Shown: positions 1 to 8,333, counted from the first letter of the stretch. The stretch: 64,000 bases of DNA from Paludibacteraceae bacterium (GCA_017551675.1 JAFZLC010000023.1:59738-123737); one strand, 5' to 3'. A program made the numbers and translations. The notes: generated by a model not told the origin, from the letters alone.

Positions 1-595
1 TTCGTTCCACAGGGAAGTTCTTGTTCAGAACGATGATGGGTTTGTGATCTCCAACGAGGCCACTCAAACCATCAAAGGTATCCGGTGCATCCATTTCCAT
101 CACCTTTACACAATGCTCCTCCAGCATTTCTATTACATATGGAATGCCATCCTGTCCCAATTGCCAAAGATCCTTCAATTCTGCTGCAATCCGATAAATA
201 TCAGAGGATGAAGTTACAGCATTGTTCTTGATAGGATTGCTGAAATTGGAGTTGATGTTTAATATTTCCTCTATTTCAATGTATCGCTCTATCCTGTCAC
301 GAATTCTTTCCTTGATAGAGTTTTCATCTTTCACACTCATCTTCGATTTTTTGCGGAATTCTATTCTATCAAGTGATACAGAGAAGGGGCGCAAGAGATA
401 GTCCGGTTTCACATCCAGTGCATTAGCAAGGGCAATAAGATTAGTGGAGTTTGGCAACATCTTGCCAGACTCGTACTTCGAAATGGTCTGCTTCGATATT
501 AAGTTGTTCATCTTGGAGCAGAGTTCATCCATTGACATGCCGTTGATGACACGTGCATTCTTTAGTCTTGCACTGAATATTTCCTTTAATTCCAT
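1..595 (-). CDS. XRE-family regulator, C-terminus cut by window edge
   Basis: The reading frame opens with an ATG at 593-595 and stays open to base 1, giving at least 198 residues. Residues 1-70 form a helix-turn-helix of the XRE/Cro type: MSMDELCSKM, then SKQTISKYESGKMLPN, then LIALANALDVKPDYLL. The rest (about 75-198) is charged and contains a short segment reading PIIVLNKNFPVE, which resembles the region before the HExxH site in ImmA/IrrE-type regulators with an XRE head. The catalytic part would lie outside the window, so the peptidase assignment is an inference. It points away from the restriction genes and is separated from them by about 780 non-coding bases. Confidence 0.75.
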   Translation of the reverse strand, partial: MELKEIFSARLKNARVINGMSMDELCSKMNNLISKQTISKYESGKMLPNSTNLIALANALDVKPDYLLRPFSVSLDRIEFRKKSKMSVKDENSIKERIRDRIERYIEIEEILNINSNFSNPIKNNAVTSSSDIYRIAAELKDLWQLGQDGIPYVIEMLEEHCVKVMEMDAPDTFDGLSGLVGDHKPIIVLNKNFPVER

Positions 596-721
596 AACAC
601 CAATCATTCTCAAATCAAGGTTACAAAATTACAAATAATTTTCAATTTGTAAACCAATTTTCAAATAAAAGCAATTTTAGATTTTGCAACTTTTCGAGAT
701 TATTGGACGAACTCAAACCTA

Positions 722-801
722 TTTTACTTGCAGAAATGTTTTTTTATGTTTCTATATTGAATAAAAGTCTCAAATTTTATATTCCTATACTGAATAAAAT
801 C
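722..801. repeat. copy 1 of a repeat flanking the nuclease gene
   Basis: Bases 773-801 match 3722-3750 at about 27 of 29 positions (core TATACTGAATAAAATC). The 17 bases from 722 (TTTTACTTGCAGAAATG) match the start of the second copy at about 15 positions. Copy 1 additionally contains an internal partial copy around TATTGAATAAAA at about 753. The two copies are in direct orientation and bracket the gene at 1374-3695. Confidence 0.7.
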
Positions 802-926
802 ATCAACTATCGCGACACTCGTTCCTTATGTGGTATAAAAAGTATAGTTAAGGAACGGGTATCTCCACCCGAGTTTTTGGGGACAAGGTTATGATTTTTC
901 AAGGTTATTATTCAAGACCAACCCCA

Positions 927-985
927 TTTTACTTGAAATATCGGTACTTTTTCGTGTTTTTTTACTTGAATTTTCGGTACTTTTT
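927..985. repeat. duplicated TTTTACTTGAA...CGGTACTTTTT motif
   Basis: Two adjacent 26-bp copies, at 927-952 and 960-985, differ only in the central ATA/TTT-like bases. They share TTTTACTTGAA at one end and TCGGTACTTTTT at the other. No function is evident from sequence alone. Confidence 0.75.
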
Positions 986-1162
986 AGAAATAAGGAGGCA
1001 CGAAAATTTTATTTATAGTTCCTTGAATAATTGAAAACACTTGCGTTTGGGCTGAAAGCCCATAACAGATATAGTCTAAGGCAACGCCCTACGGTTGATT
1101 ACAAGTTATTGTATGTTCATTTACACATGTTTCACCCGAGTTTTGGCACATTGTTCAATGCA

Positions 1163-1248
1163 AAATTTGGTGTGGGGCTATAACTTGCCGTTTTGAAATT
1201 TGGTGCGGGGCTATAAAATGGCAAAATAAAATTTGGTGTGAGGCCACA
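1163..1248. repeat. 33-bp tandem repeat, three units
   Basis: The 20-base motif AAATTTGGTGTGGGGCTATA recurs at 1163, 1196 and 1229, exactly 33 bases apart. Copy 2 has one change and copy 3 several. The 13-base remainder of each unit is not conserved. Three units with decaying copies and no cas genes argue against a CRISPR array. Confidence 0.8.
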
Positions 1249-1373
1249 AAAGATATTCGGAAAGACGATAGCATACTTATGATTCCTGCATATATGACGT
1301 GCTATTTATAGCAGATTCTCTCAACTAAGGAAAGGTGGAAAACACGGAAAAGAGCAAACCAAAGCATCTTTTA

Positions 1374-3695
1374 TCATTTAACAATTTCGTGCATATCCAC
1401 CACGAAAACACCGTCTTTCATTTTTGCACCAAGACGTTCCAATGTTACCGATGTCTCAATATATGAACCTTGATTAGTTAGCGAAAGAAGCAAATACTGA
1501 CTTCTTGAAGGCTCTGGATAACCCATATTTTGCATATCAGCTTTGCTTTTTATGGCTATCTTCCCTCGGTTAATGTGCATCAAGCGTAAATTCTTATTGT
1601 CGTGTACCACGATATATGTGGCTTGAAAAAACTTAGGGTCTTGGTATGCCTTCTCGAGTGGTAATGGATATAGTTTGTTTTCCACACACCAATCCATTTT
1701 TTCTGTCAAACCGATAATCACTAATTCATTAGCATTTTTTTCTACGGATTGATACCTCAACCCTCTCTGCGGAATAGCTTTCTCAATATGCTCAATCGAA
1801 GTTTTCTTCTCCAACAGTATCTCCTCCAAATGACGACGCAGAATCTTCCCCTCCCTCTCCTTATCATCGTTTGGCAATAAAGGAAACGCCCCAATATTGA
1901 CACTCTTAATGCTTTGAGTAAAATACCGTTTGGATAATGTTTCATCATCGCCACGTCCAGGGAACAAAATATAACCACCGATCACCTCTTTGGCAGCGTA
2001 ACTGTCGTGGTCCGAGCCATAGTAGATGGCATCACGGTAACGGTGCATCTGGTTGATGGCATTAGAAGGAGGATAGTCTCCACCCAAACGATTGTGTTCT
2101 TCGACATCTGCTTTCTCAAAATCCTTGTCAAGACGGGCATCGCTTATTACCCTATATTTGGCATCATAAAGATAGGTCAGCACAATCTCTCCATTAGCTT
2201 TTCGAATGTTTAAGACAATGTCTGGCCGTTGCTCCGTAGTGGCGGTACGAATTCCATCTTTATCCTGCGCTCCTGTACGGTTGAAAGTATGCTGATAGTG
2301 CAGCGTGATACTATCACCCGCATGTTTACGAAGTTGTTCAGCCTTCTCGCTATGGTCTTCAGCCCCAGGTGTGGGATAATGGTATTCAACAACATGTTCC
2401 AACTGGCTATCTGTAAATGGATTAAGGAAAGTCTCCTTTGGTTCTTTCATCAGTTCCTCGTAATCTGGCATGTCGGCACATATGCCCAACACATCTCGCA
2501 CGAGATGTTTCATCTTTACAAAACACCAGAGTTCATAAATCTCCCATATTTGTAACATGCCAATGCTTTTAGCTCCATCGTAGAGGTCGATGCCACGGCG
2601 CAGTTTGAGCCAATCCTTGTATATCTGTCGATACCCCTGCCTATTTTGTAGCACAAGGCTTTCACCAGACATACCACTAAATCGTCCCACCGATTTGAAG
2701 AACGGATGTCTCTGTAATTTCAGAATCTCTGCTTGATAACGCTTCCACTTATCACGATAATCGTCTGAAATCCCCTCTATACTATTGCTCAGCACCTTGT
2801 GGATAACTATTTTTAATTTGTCACCCATGCTGGCGAGCGTATGTTTCACGAAACGATTTTCCAATGTATCGATACTATTTTCATACTCCTCATAGTCGAA
2901 ATACACCTCCTCGTGCCGTTGCATTGCTTCTACCTCCGCATACCGTTCCTCCATCTGTGGTTGCCAGTGTTTGATATGGTCAGCATGACGGGAAAGGGTG
3001 TGAGTACGGGTCTTGATGTTTGGATTAGCAGCAATGAACCGGACATTCTTCAGATAATCATCCACCACTTGCTCAAAGGCTTGCATCCATGTAGCATCAT
3101 TACGAATACGTCCGCGGCTGAATTGTTGCATGGTGGTGGCAAGATAGCGGTAGATGATGTTCTCATACTCATCATTGACCTCACGAAGTATGCTTTTGTA
3201 GTCGTGACGAGTGTCTAGTTTAGGCGAACAGACCTCAAATGTAACATAGGCCGTCTGCCGTTGTTCTTCTTTCCAATACTCAAATTCAAGGCGAAACAGT
3301 CCAGGATTGTTTAAAAAATCCACGTTGCCGACCAGTTTTCTCTCATCGACATAGAAACCATCCGTCACGTCTTTGCGGATGTGCAATACCTTGAAATTGT
3401 TTATTCTTTCATCGAACTTGATGCTTATCTGGTAAGCGTTGGTTTCGAACACGACCGGCCACAAATCGCACCATTCCGTGTTTTCCCCTTGTTCTATATG
3501 CGTACGATTTTCAATGTCATACAACGTCAAGGCACATTCCCGACTCGATGCGTAGCGGCAATAAGTTTGAGCGGAGGTGCCATCTGTCGTGTTTACTCGA
3601 CTGCGAAAACGTTCCCATGAATACCGCAGATCATTGGTTGTACGCACCACTACCTCGAAATCATCGCATTTGAATTGTATGACATTTTGTTGCAT
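1374..3695 (-). CDS. McrC-like nuclease, DUF2357 + PD-(D/E)XK (LlaJI R2-like)
   Basis: This 773-residue protein has the two-part layout of the DUF2357 / PDDEXK_7 family, relatives of the McrC subunit. The N-terminal half (to about 420) is the DUF2357-like part with the typical EYENSIDTLENRFV and KHWQP segments. The C-terminal half carries the nuclease: RPDIVL (D about 492) followed by LYDAKYR (D about 511, K about 513), the spaced D...D-x-K of PD-(D/E)XK enzymes. In this family the nuclease is recruited by an McrB-like AAA+ partner, which is encoded just upstream (gap about 104 bases). The gap holds a 47-base repeat copy. The start is an ATG. The assignment to a restriction complex is family knowledge plus context; the cleavage site cannot be read from sequence. 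Confidence 0.85.
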   Translation of the reverse strand: MQQNVIQFKCDDFEVVVRTTNDLRYSWERFRSRVNTTDGTSAQTYCRYASSRECALTLYDIENRTHIEQGENTEWCDLWPVVFETNAYQISIKFDERINNFKVLHIRKDVTDGFYVDERKLVGNVDFLNNPGLFRLEFEYWKEEQRQTAYVTFEVCSPKLDTRHDYKSILREVNDEYENIIYRYLATTMQQFSRGRIRNDATWMQAFEQVVDDYLKNVRFIAANPNIKTRTHTLSRHADHIKHWQPQMEERYAEVEAMQRHEEVYFDYEEYENSIDTLENRFVKHTLASMGDKLKIVIHKVLSNSIEGISDDYRDKWKRYQAEILKLQRHPFFKSVGRFSGMSGESLVLQNRQGYRQIYKDWLKLRRGIDLYDGAKSIGMLQIWEIYELWCFVKMKHLVRDVLGICADMPDYEELMKEPKETFLNPFTDSQLEHVVEYHYPTPGAEDHSEKAEQLRKHAGDSITLHYQHTFNRTGAQDKDGIRTATTEQRPDIVLNIRKANGEIVLTYLYDAKYRVISDARLDKDFEKADVEEHNRLGGDYPPSNAINQMHRYRDAIYYGSDHDSYAAKEVIGGYILFPGRGDDETLSKRYFTQSIKSVNIGAFPLLPNDDKEREGKILRRHLEEILLEKKTSIEHIEKAIPQRGLRYQSVEKNANELVIIGLTEKMDWCVENKLYPLPLEKAYQDPKFFQATYIVVHDNKNLRLMHINRGKIAIKSKADMQNMGYPEPSRSQYLLLSLTNQGSYIETSVTLERLGAKMKDGVFVVDMHEIVK

Positions 3696-3703
3696 AGAGA
3701 GTT

Positions 3704-3750
3704 TTTATTTGCAGAGATGGGAATTTTATACTTCTATACTGAATAAAATC
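3704..3750. repeat. copy 2 of the repeat flanking the nuclease gene
   Basis: This copy lies 9 bases upstream of the start codon of the DUF2357 nuclease gene, between it and the McrB-like gene. It matches 722-801 in both halves (TTTGCAGAGATG and TATACTGAATAAAATC). Its placement could mean a shared leader or operator, or the scar of a cassette-like insertion of the nuclease gene. Confidence 0.65.
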
Positions 3751-3799
3751 CGACAAAAAAAGAATCGCTCAGCATTACGGCTCTATAATTTTTCTCAAA

Positions 3800-5317
3800 T
3801 CACGGCCAGAAGCGAGTGAACTGCATCTTCTCAAGCCTATCGTTCATCTCCTGCAGTTTCTTGCCGGAACCGCTCTCTGCACCGAACTTCTCATACAGTT
3901 TCTGCAGGCGGTTCTGCGACTCGTTTTTCAAATCGAACATCTCGTCATCGCCCTCCACGCGTGGCAATATCTTCATCAACGTGACGGCATCGAACGCCTC
4001 TTGAACAATATTCTTGAACTCTTCATCGTTTCCATCACCCGGATAACTTTTCTCATCAAGTAGGTTGCCAAGATAGATGACCAACTCGTTAAGCACACGA
4101 TAAGAAACTTCAAATGGCGTACCCTTCAACAAAGTGTTGATGTCTTGGAGTTTCTCAACGCATTGTTTTTTTATCTGTTCTGCATAATTAGAGTGTTTTT
4201 CTATCACCTCGTCCGCGTTCACGTAGCGTGGGCGGAACTGGTCGATTTTCCATTCCTCACCCTCAGGCATATAATTAAGGGCGGCACTTCCGCCAAACAT
4301 ATCTTTCAAATCGCCACCGTTCATCTCGATAGTCATGGCACGGTCTATCACCTTACGGCTGAATTGATGGGTTGTATCGTCCATATTCACAGTACCGATG
4401 ACGAAGACATTGTCGGGCAATGTGAGACCAACCGTGAGCAAGGAATCACTTGCCGCAGACTCGGAATCAATCCCTTCAGAATCTGTTGTTTCCCAAAGCT
4501 TTTGATAGACCTCTTTGTTGGTTTTGATGTTATGGTATTCTGTGCCACCAACTTTTGCCAAATCGTTGAAAAATTGTTTATCGACCAACGCACCGCTAAC
4601 GATACGTTCACCCACCTTTTTACGAGTCTCCAACACCGAGAGGAACTCTGCGAAATACTGCTCCACAGGGGCGAGGTTCATTTCATCGAGACAGACGAAG
4701 AACGGCACGTCAGGATACATCATGGCTTTGACCAAGAACTTCACAAACTTAGTGAATACGTAGCGTTTACTGATATTGCTATAATAACCAAGCAATTCAG
4801 TGCTATCGTGCCAATTGGGTTTCACTTCAATCATACAGTAGTTGCCTGGCGTAGTGCGGTCTGCATCCTGCAACTCTTTCGGACAACTCTTAAATGCCAA
4901 CTCCCTCACAATACGACTCTTACCAGTTCCGCTTATGCCTGCCAATAGGAGGAAGGGCTTGGTGCGGAGGGCGGTGAGAAGATTTAAATTAATAGAATCA
5001 CAAACCATATTATCTATTCTATATTGTTGACTAACATTATCTAATGGAGGAAACTCATATTTCCCATCTTTTAGATTAATCCATGCATTTACTCCCCCAC
5101 TAAAATAAGCTTCACTTCCTGAATTAAAGCCTCCATCAATCAATAGTTGACCATAATTTCTAGGATAAAATTTAGTAATCGCTTCTCCATGAGTAAATCC
5201 AAAAAACATACAAAAGTCATTTTTTGATATTCTTCTGGAAAGATAATCTTCATGCCCTTTTCTTACAGCTTCTATCAGTGCTTCTTTTGTATCGATTGTC
5301 TCTTTAAATGGAACCAT
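3800..5317 (-). CDS. McrB-like AAA+ protein (LlaJI R1-like)
   Basis: From the ATG at 5317 the protein has 505 residues; the longer frame to 5341 would need a TTG start. Residues 1-100 are a family-specific head likely to contact DNA. The AAA+ domain follows, with Walker A GISGTGKS (about 127-134), Walker B VCLDEMNLAPVEQYF (about 209-223) and GTVNMDDTTHQFSRKVIDRA (about 308-327), the McrB-type signature after the sensor strand. McrB proteins use nucleotide hydrolysis, normally GTP, to translocate DNA and activate the nuclease partner. The start overlaps the methyltransferase stop by 14 bases, so the two are probably translationally coupled. The DUF2357 nuclease follows on the same strand. Confidence 0.85.
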   Translation of the reverse strand: MVPFKETIDTKEALIEAVRKGHEDYLSRRISKNDFCMFFGFTHGEAITKFYPRNYGQLLIDGGFNSGSEAYFSGGVNAWINLKDGKYEFPPLDNVSQQYRIDNMVCDSINLNLLTALRTKPFLLLAGISGTGKSRIVRELAFKSCPKELQDADRTTPGNYCMIEVKPNWHDSTELLGYYSNISKRYVFTKFVKFLVKAMMYPDVPFFVCLDEMNLAPVEQYFAEFLSVLETRKKVGERIVSGALVDKQFFNDLAKVGGTEYHNIKTNKEVYQKLWETTDSEGIDSESAASDSLLTVGLTLPDNVFVIGTVNMDDTTHQFSRKVIDRAMTIEMNGGDLKDMFGGSAALNYMPEGEEWKIDQFRPRYVNADEVIEKHSNYAEQIKKQCVEKLQDINTLLKGTPFEVSYRVLNELVIYLGNLLDEKSYPGDGNDEEFKNIVQEAFDAVTLMKILPRVEGDDEMFDLKNESQNRLQKLYEKFGAESGSGKKLQEMNDRLEKMQFTRFWP

Positions 5318-6497
5318 GGTTATTGAACATATGTTTTGCAATAATTTTTACACACTCGACGTTTACAGCATTACCAAACTGTTTATATGCTTGTGGCTCT
5401 TTTGCATCCGGAATAAATGTTTCAGGAAAACTCTGAAGCCGAGAACATTCTTTTGGAGTCAAAAATCTTTTCCTAACTCCGACTATCGATGTTTGAACAA
5501 TTGCCACAAGGGCAGGGAAATACGTGTTTACTTTTACTCTAATACCAGAAGGACGCAGTTGAAATATTTGTTTCCATATATCTGGATGGTTTGTTTGTCC
5601 TGCCTGCCACTCCAATTTCGCTTTCGATCCAAAAAATAAAGGATTCTGTTTTGCCCGACCTAACCATTCGTCTATAAAAACTTTGTTTCCTTTATATAAT
5701 TCATTATTTTTCAATATGAAATTTTGTTTCCATAAAGGATACTGATTCAAATCTTCATTAACATCCAAATCGCAAAGTCGGTCAGCCCATATTGGAAATC
5801 CAGGGAGTTTTTTAACTTGAATCTTTTGAATGAATTCATTCCACAAATCAATGAGAGACACCAAATCTTCTGAGATTTTGTAATCCTTTATGTTCTCTAT
5901 TTCATTGTCATCTTGTAATATGTCCTCTATAGAACATGGTTTTATAGTAGTCTTATCAAATACAAAAGGCTCCACATTTCCTATATCTTTCCTAACACAC
6001 ATAATATAGAACCTCTCTCTATGTTGGGGAACTCCTATGTAATGAGGACTAAATATTATTGGCTCAGGCAAAAGGTTATATCCTAAAGACGATAGTTTTC
6101 CATGAATTACTTTCCATGTGTTCCCATGATCATGAGAGGCTAAATTACGAACATTCTCTAGCAAAACATATTTGGGTTTATGAAATGATATTATTCTACA
6201 AATATCAAAAAACAATGTTCCTTTTGTTTCATCTTCAAACCCCAATCTTTTTCCAGCTTTTGAAAAAGATTGGCAAGGGAATCCACCACATAAGACATCG
6301 TGAGAAGGTATGTCTGCTTCATTTATTTTTGTAATATCCCCAAAAGGTTCCAACCCATAGTTTTTTTGATATGTTTTTCTACAATCCAAATCAATATCAC
6401 TAGCAAAAACACATTTCCCGCCAAGCGACGTCAATGCTTGATGAAATCCTCCTATTCCACAAAACAAATCAATAAATTTGAAACCCTTTTTTATCAT
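5304..6497 (-). CDS. DNA cytosine-5 methyltransferase
   Basis: All main m5C methyltransferase motifs are present in order: motif I FIDLFCGIGGFHQ (8-20), motif IV GGFPCQS with catalytic C75, motif VI ENV (114-116), motif VIII QHRER (158-162), a variable target-recognition region of roughly 120 residues, motif IX RLQSFPETF, and motif X QFGNAVNV near the end. It transfers a methyl group from S-adenosylmethionine to C5 of cytosine in a specific site. I chose the ATG at 6497 (MIKKGF, 397 residues) because the longer frame to 6530 starts with TTG, and an AGG lies just before this ATG. It is the first gene of a three-gene operon with McrB-like and McrC-like restriction subunits and presumably protects host sites. 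The recognition sequence cannot be predicted here. Confidence 0.92.
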   Translation of the reverse strand: MIKKGFKFIDLFCGIGGFHQALTSLGGKCVFASDIDLDCRKTYQKNYGLEPFGDITKINEADIPSHDVLCGGFPCQSFSKAGKRLGFEDETKGTLFFDICRIISFHKPKYVLLENVRNLASHDHGNTWKVIHGKLSSLGYNLLPEPIIFSPHYIGVPQHRERFYIMCVRKDIGNVEPFVFDKTTIKPCSIEDILQDDNEIENIKDYKISEDLVSLIDLWNEFIQKIQVKKLPGFPIWADRLCDLDVNEDLNQYPLWKQNFILKNNELYKGNKVFIDEWLGRAKQNPLFFGSKAKLEWQAGQTNHPDIWKQIFQLRPSGIRVKVNTYFPALVAIVQTSIVGVRKRFLTPKECSRLQSFPETFIPDAKEPQAYKQFGNAVNVECVKIIAKHMFNNHGSI

Positions 6498-6534
6498 ACA
6501 CCTCGCTATAAAAGCGTGGTGGTTATACAATAAA

Positions 6535-6666
6535 GCCGCTCGGGTTCTGACAAACCTTTTAGAATTTAATGCAATAACCAGCCACGCTGTGATTAAAAGA
6601 CATTCACAACGGGACGTTGATGCATCATCTTCTCTAAAAGCTTTGATTTGTCAGATCTGAACGGCG
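6535..6666. repeat. 132-bp imperfect inverted repeat (rod-like fold)
   Basis: The two ends are complementary over nearly their whole length. Outer GCCG pairs with CGGC. TCTGACAAA (about 6555) pairs with TTTGTCAGA (about 6647). CTTTTAGA pairs with TCTAAAAG. Further in, ATGCA and TGTGA pair with TGCAT and TCACA around an apical loop. It lies 38 bases upstream of the methyltransferase start. It could be a structured RNA or leader, or a degenerate mobile hairpin element; neither can be decided from one copy. Confidence 0.6.
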
Positions 6667-6796
6667 AAGAATGACGACTTACTCTCTGTCGAACGAACTA
6701 CCCATAAGGATAATTCTTATATATCAGATATTTCCCATCCTTGCACAGACCCCAATGCAAGATAAACTATTCATATTTTTTTATTCCGCCACATAC

Positions 6797-7086
6797 AAAA
6801 AAACGTGGGTATCTGAACCTTTACCCGTTCGTTCTTGAGGTCGTAGGAAAGACCCTTGGCTAAACGAGCAAAGCGATACCCACGTCGTACGATAATATAG
6901 CAAACCCTTAAAGTGTGCACGGAACAAAATGTCCATGCACACTACGGGCGTATATATCATACCCGTAGCATCGTCTTTTGCATTGCTTTTGAGCCGATTT
7001 TGAAATTTCCTACGTTTCAAGAACCAAAAACAAGCATCAGGCTGACGCTTTATGTATGTAACTGTCGCTGTATTTTATTCACAACA
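6797..7086 (-). ncRNA. candidate structured RNA with own promoter and terminator
   Basis: On the minus strand a -7 box TATCTTTG (7093-7100) is followed by about 290 bases rich in perfect hairpins. These are AAGCGTCA/TGATGCTT with a GCC loop (about 7024-7042), CTACGGG/CCCGTAG (6942-6968) and GTGTGCA/TGCACAC with an inner GGACA/TGTTCC (6913-6942). The last is an 11-bp stem ACGTGGGTATC/GATACCCACGT (6803-6813 with 6875-6885) followed by a T run, as in an intrinsic terminator. A 79-codon open frame (6781-7020) covers the same bases but translates the stems and has no recognisable domain. The first 60 bases match the leaders of the DinD and KilA-N genes. I favour a non-coding RNA; a peptide-encoding transcript is the alternative. 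Confidence 0.55.
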
Positions 7087-7108
7087 ACAAAGCAAAGATA
7101 GAGAAAAA
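7022..7108 (-). promoter_or_regulatory. promoter and leader, repeat copy 1
   Basis: A minus-strand -7 box TATCTTTG at 7093-7100 is followed by a leader containing CAGTTACATACATAAAGCGTC and a short perfect hairpin. About 68 bases (7038-7108) recur nearly identically at 9293-9360, and the ACATACATAAAGCGTC block also recurs in the DinD leader. Confidence 0.65.
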
Positions 7109-7230
7109 TATAAGATTTGGGAAGTGAAAATGGATTTTTTACAGGAATGCTAATCTCGCTCTACGTTGTTTGGTTCAGTCTCCAACTCTTCTATTGTTGG
7201 TAATGATGATTTCCATTTGTCGGCAAGGTA

Positions 7231-7268
7231 AGAGGGTGTATCAAAATTCAATTTTTGATACACCCTCT
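7231..7268. repeat. perfect 16-bp-arm palindrome downstream of dinD
   Basis: AGAGGGTGTATCAAAA (7231-7246) is exactly mirrored by TTTTGATACACCCTCT (7253-7268). It lies 18 bases past the DinD stop codon. The run of T expected after a minus-strand terminator is missing, since the T run lies on the DinD side. It could still act as a terminator, or be a footprint of an insertion sequence end. Confidence 0.6.
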
Positions 7269-7285
7269 AAAAAAAACCTTTACGC

Positions 7286-8113
7286 TCACTTTTTCTTGGG
7301 CAAAACTTTTTTCTCTTCTGATGTGAGTCGGCGTTCCACTTTCTTGATGTCTTCACTAGCAGGTTGGTTCTCTGGGATAATACCTCTATCAAGCATTATC
7401 TTTCTCACAGCCAAGTTATTCTCAACGTGTTCGTTACTTATCCGCTCTATGCCACGCAAATCTTTCTGCTGAACATTAACGGATGTCATTTCCGTGGCGA
7501 AATCTTTTGCTTTTATGTTTATGGTGGAGAGAAAATCAGCAAGAGGGCGACTCTCCGGAGCTCCTAGTTTGCGCTTCAAAATCGCAGTGTCCAAGTGGAA
7601 AAGTGCCTTGTCACCTTTGGATCGAATTAGTGCAAAGCCTTTGCTGTCGACACCTCTCTCATAAAGAACGCCAGACAAACGCTTTTCGGTCTCTGCCAAT
7701 TTGTGGCGAGCTTGTACTCGTTCATGTTCTAGTAAGCGTTTTTCAACCATTTCGGCCACACGGGTTTGTACGGCGAAATAGTTTTGGGCAAATGCTATTT
7801 CGGGCTTCCGAGGGTCTCCATTTTGAGCTATAAGATAGCAGGCATAGCGGGTAAGCATATAGTCAACTACCTCACGTTGAGCTCCTTTGGCTACGGTTAT
7901 CATTTTACCGACGCCGGTAAAATGATCGGCCTCGTTGCTCCCTGCATTTGTACAGGCTTCTCTGGCTTTAGCTAAGACACTCTCGAATGTTTGCCACTTT
8001 GCGTATCCCAATAATCCACAAAGTTCGCGTGCACTCCAACACTCAACGCCCTCATAATCACAGGCGATAGATTCAAATCTGTCGAAAAGATCTTTGATTT
8101 CTTCTTTCTTCAT
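7286..8113 (-). CDS. dinD: DinD-like DNA-damage-inducible protein (BRO-N head)
   Basis: The 275-residue product matches the DinD family in length and layout. The N-terminal part contains [27 protein letters not shown], a BRO-N/antirepressor-type DNA-binding segment. Next come [26 protein letters not shown] and [13 protein letters not shown], then a C-terminal region with [16 protein letters not shown] and a lysine-rich end. In Escherichia coli DinD is SOS-induced and inhibits RecA-mediated strand exchange; that role is known only for the homologue. Unlike a simple SOS gene, it is preceded by a long structured leader (8114-8251) shared with the neighbouring KilA-N gene. I see no LexA-type operator by eye. 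The ATG start is unambiguous. Confidence 0.85.
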   Translation of the reverse strand: MKKEEIKDLFDRFESIACDYEGVECWSARELCGLLGYAKWQTFESVLAKAREACTNAGSNEADHFTGVGKMITVAKGAQREVVDYMLTRYACYLIAQNGDPRKPEIAFAQNYFAVQTRVAEMVEKRLLEHERVQARHKLAETEKRLSGVLYERGVDSKGFALIRSKGDKALFHLDTAILKRKLGAPESRPLADFLSTINIKAKDFATEMTSVNVQQKDLRGIERISNEHVENNLAVRKIMLDRGIIPENQPASEDIKKVERRLTSEEKKVLPKKK

Positions 8114-8251
8114 ATTGTCTTTACTTTTCGTTTAATTTTTAGAAACAACCAAAACAAGCATCAGGCAGACGCTTTATGTATGTAGCGCACATCGGTTTAG
8201 AGCCTCGATGTGCAGTGGCTTATATTGTTTGCACAATATGGTGCAAAGATA
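8114..8251 (-). promoter_or_regulatory. dinD promoter and structured leader
   Basis: The minus strand has a -7 box TATCTTTG at 8244-8251. The leader then reads ATATAAGCCACTGCACA, and GCACATCG pairs with CGATGTGC around AGGCTCTAAAC. ACATACATAAAGCGTC and the partner GATGCTT follow. The ATATAAGCCACTGCACA and AGGCTCTAAA blocks recur in the leader of the KilA-N gene. Confidence 0.65.
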
Positions 8252-8333
8252 TAAAATTCTACTCAACTCTCGCTCAAAATGAAAAACAACTTGTTTCTCA
8301 TTTTTAAATAGTCCAACTGCGTATAGCGCAAAG

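Larger units (their letters stand above)
596..1373. other. repeat-rich intergenic stretch without a gene
   Basis: I see no credible gene here. Short open frames at 703-894 lack any recognisable domain and overlap AT-rich repeats. The stretch holds three repeat types listed separately: a 29-bp motif also found before the DUF2357 nuclease gene, a duplicated 26-bp motif, and a 33-bp tandem repeat. Confidence 0.6.
6498..7285. other. non-coding region upstream of the restriction operon
   Basis: This stretch of nearly 800 bases has no convincing protein gene. It contains, in order, a 132-bp imperfect inverted repeat (6535-6666), a candidate structured RNA with promoter and terminator (6797-7100), and a 16-bp-arm palindrome (7231-7268), each listed separately. 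Confidence 0.6.

Noticed and set aside
444..638. Plus-strand open frame of 64 codons
   Set aside because: It is the antisense shadow of the XRE regulator gene, which has a clear helix-turn-helix on the other strand.
1163..1248. Possible small CRISPR array
   Set aside because: Only three decaying units, a 13-base variable part too short for spacers, and no cas genes nearby.
6781..7020. 79-codon minus-strand frame as a protein gene
   Set aside because: It translates hairpin arms, shows no domain, and ends within the stem of a terminator; a structured RNA explains the bases better.
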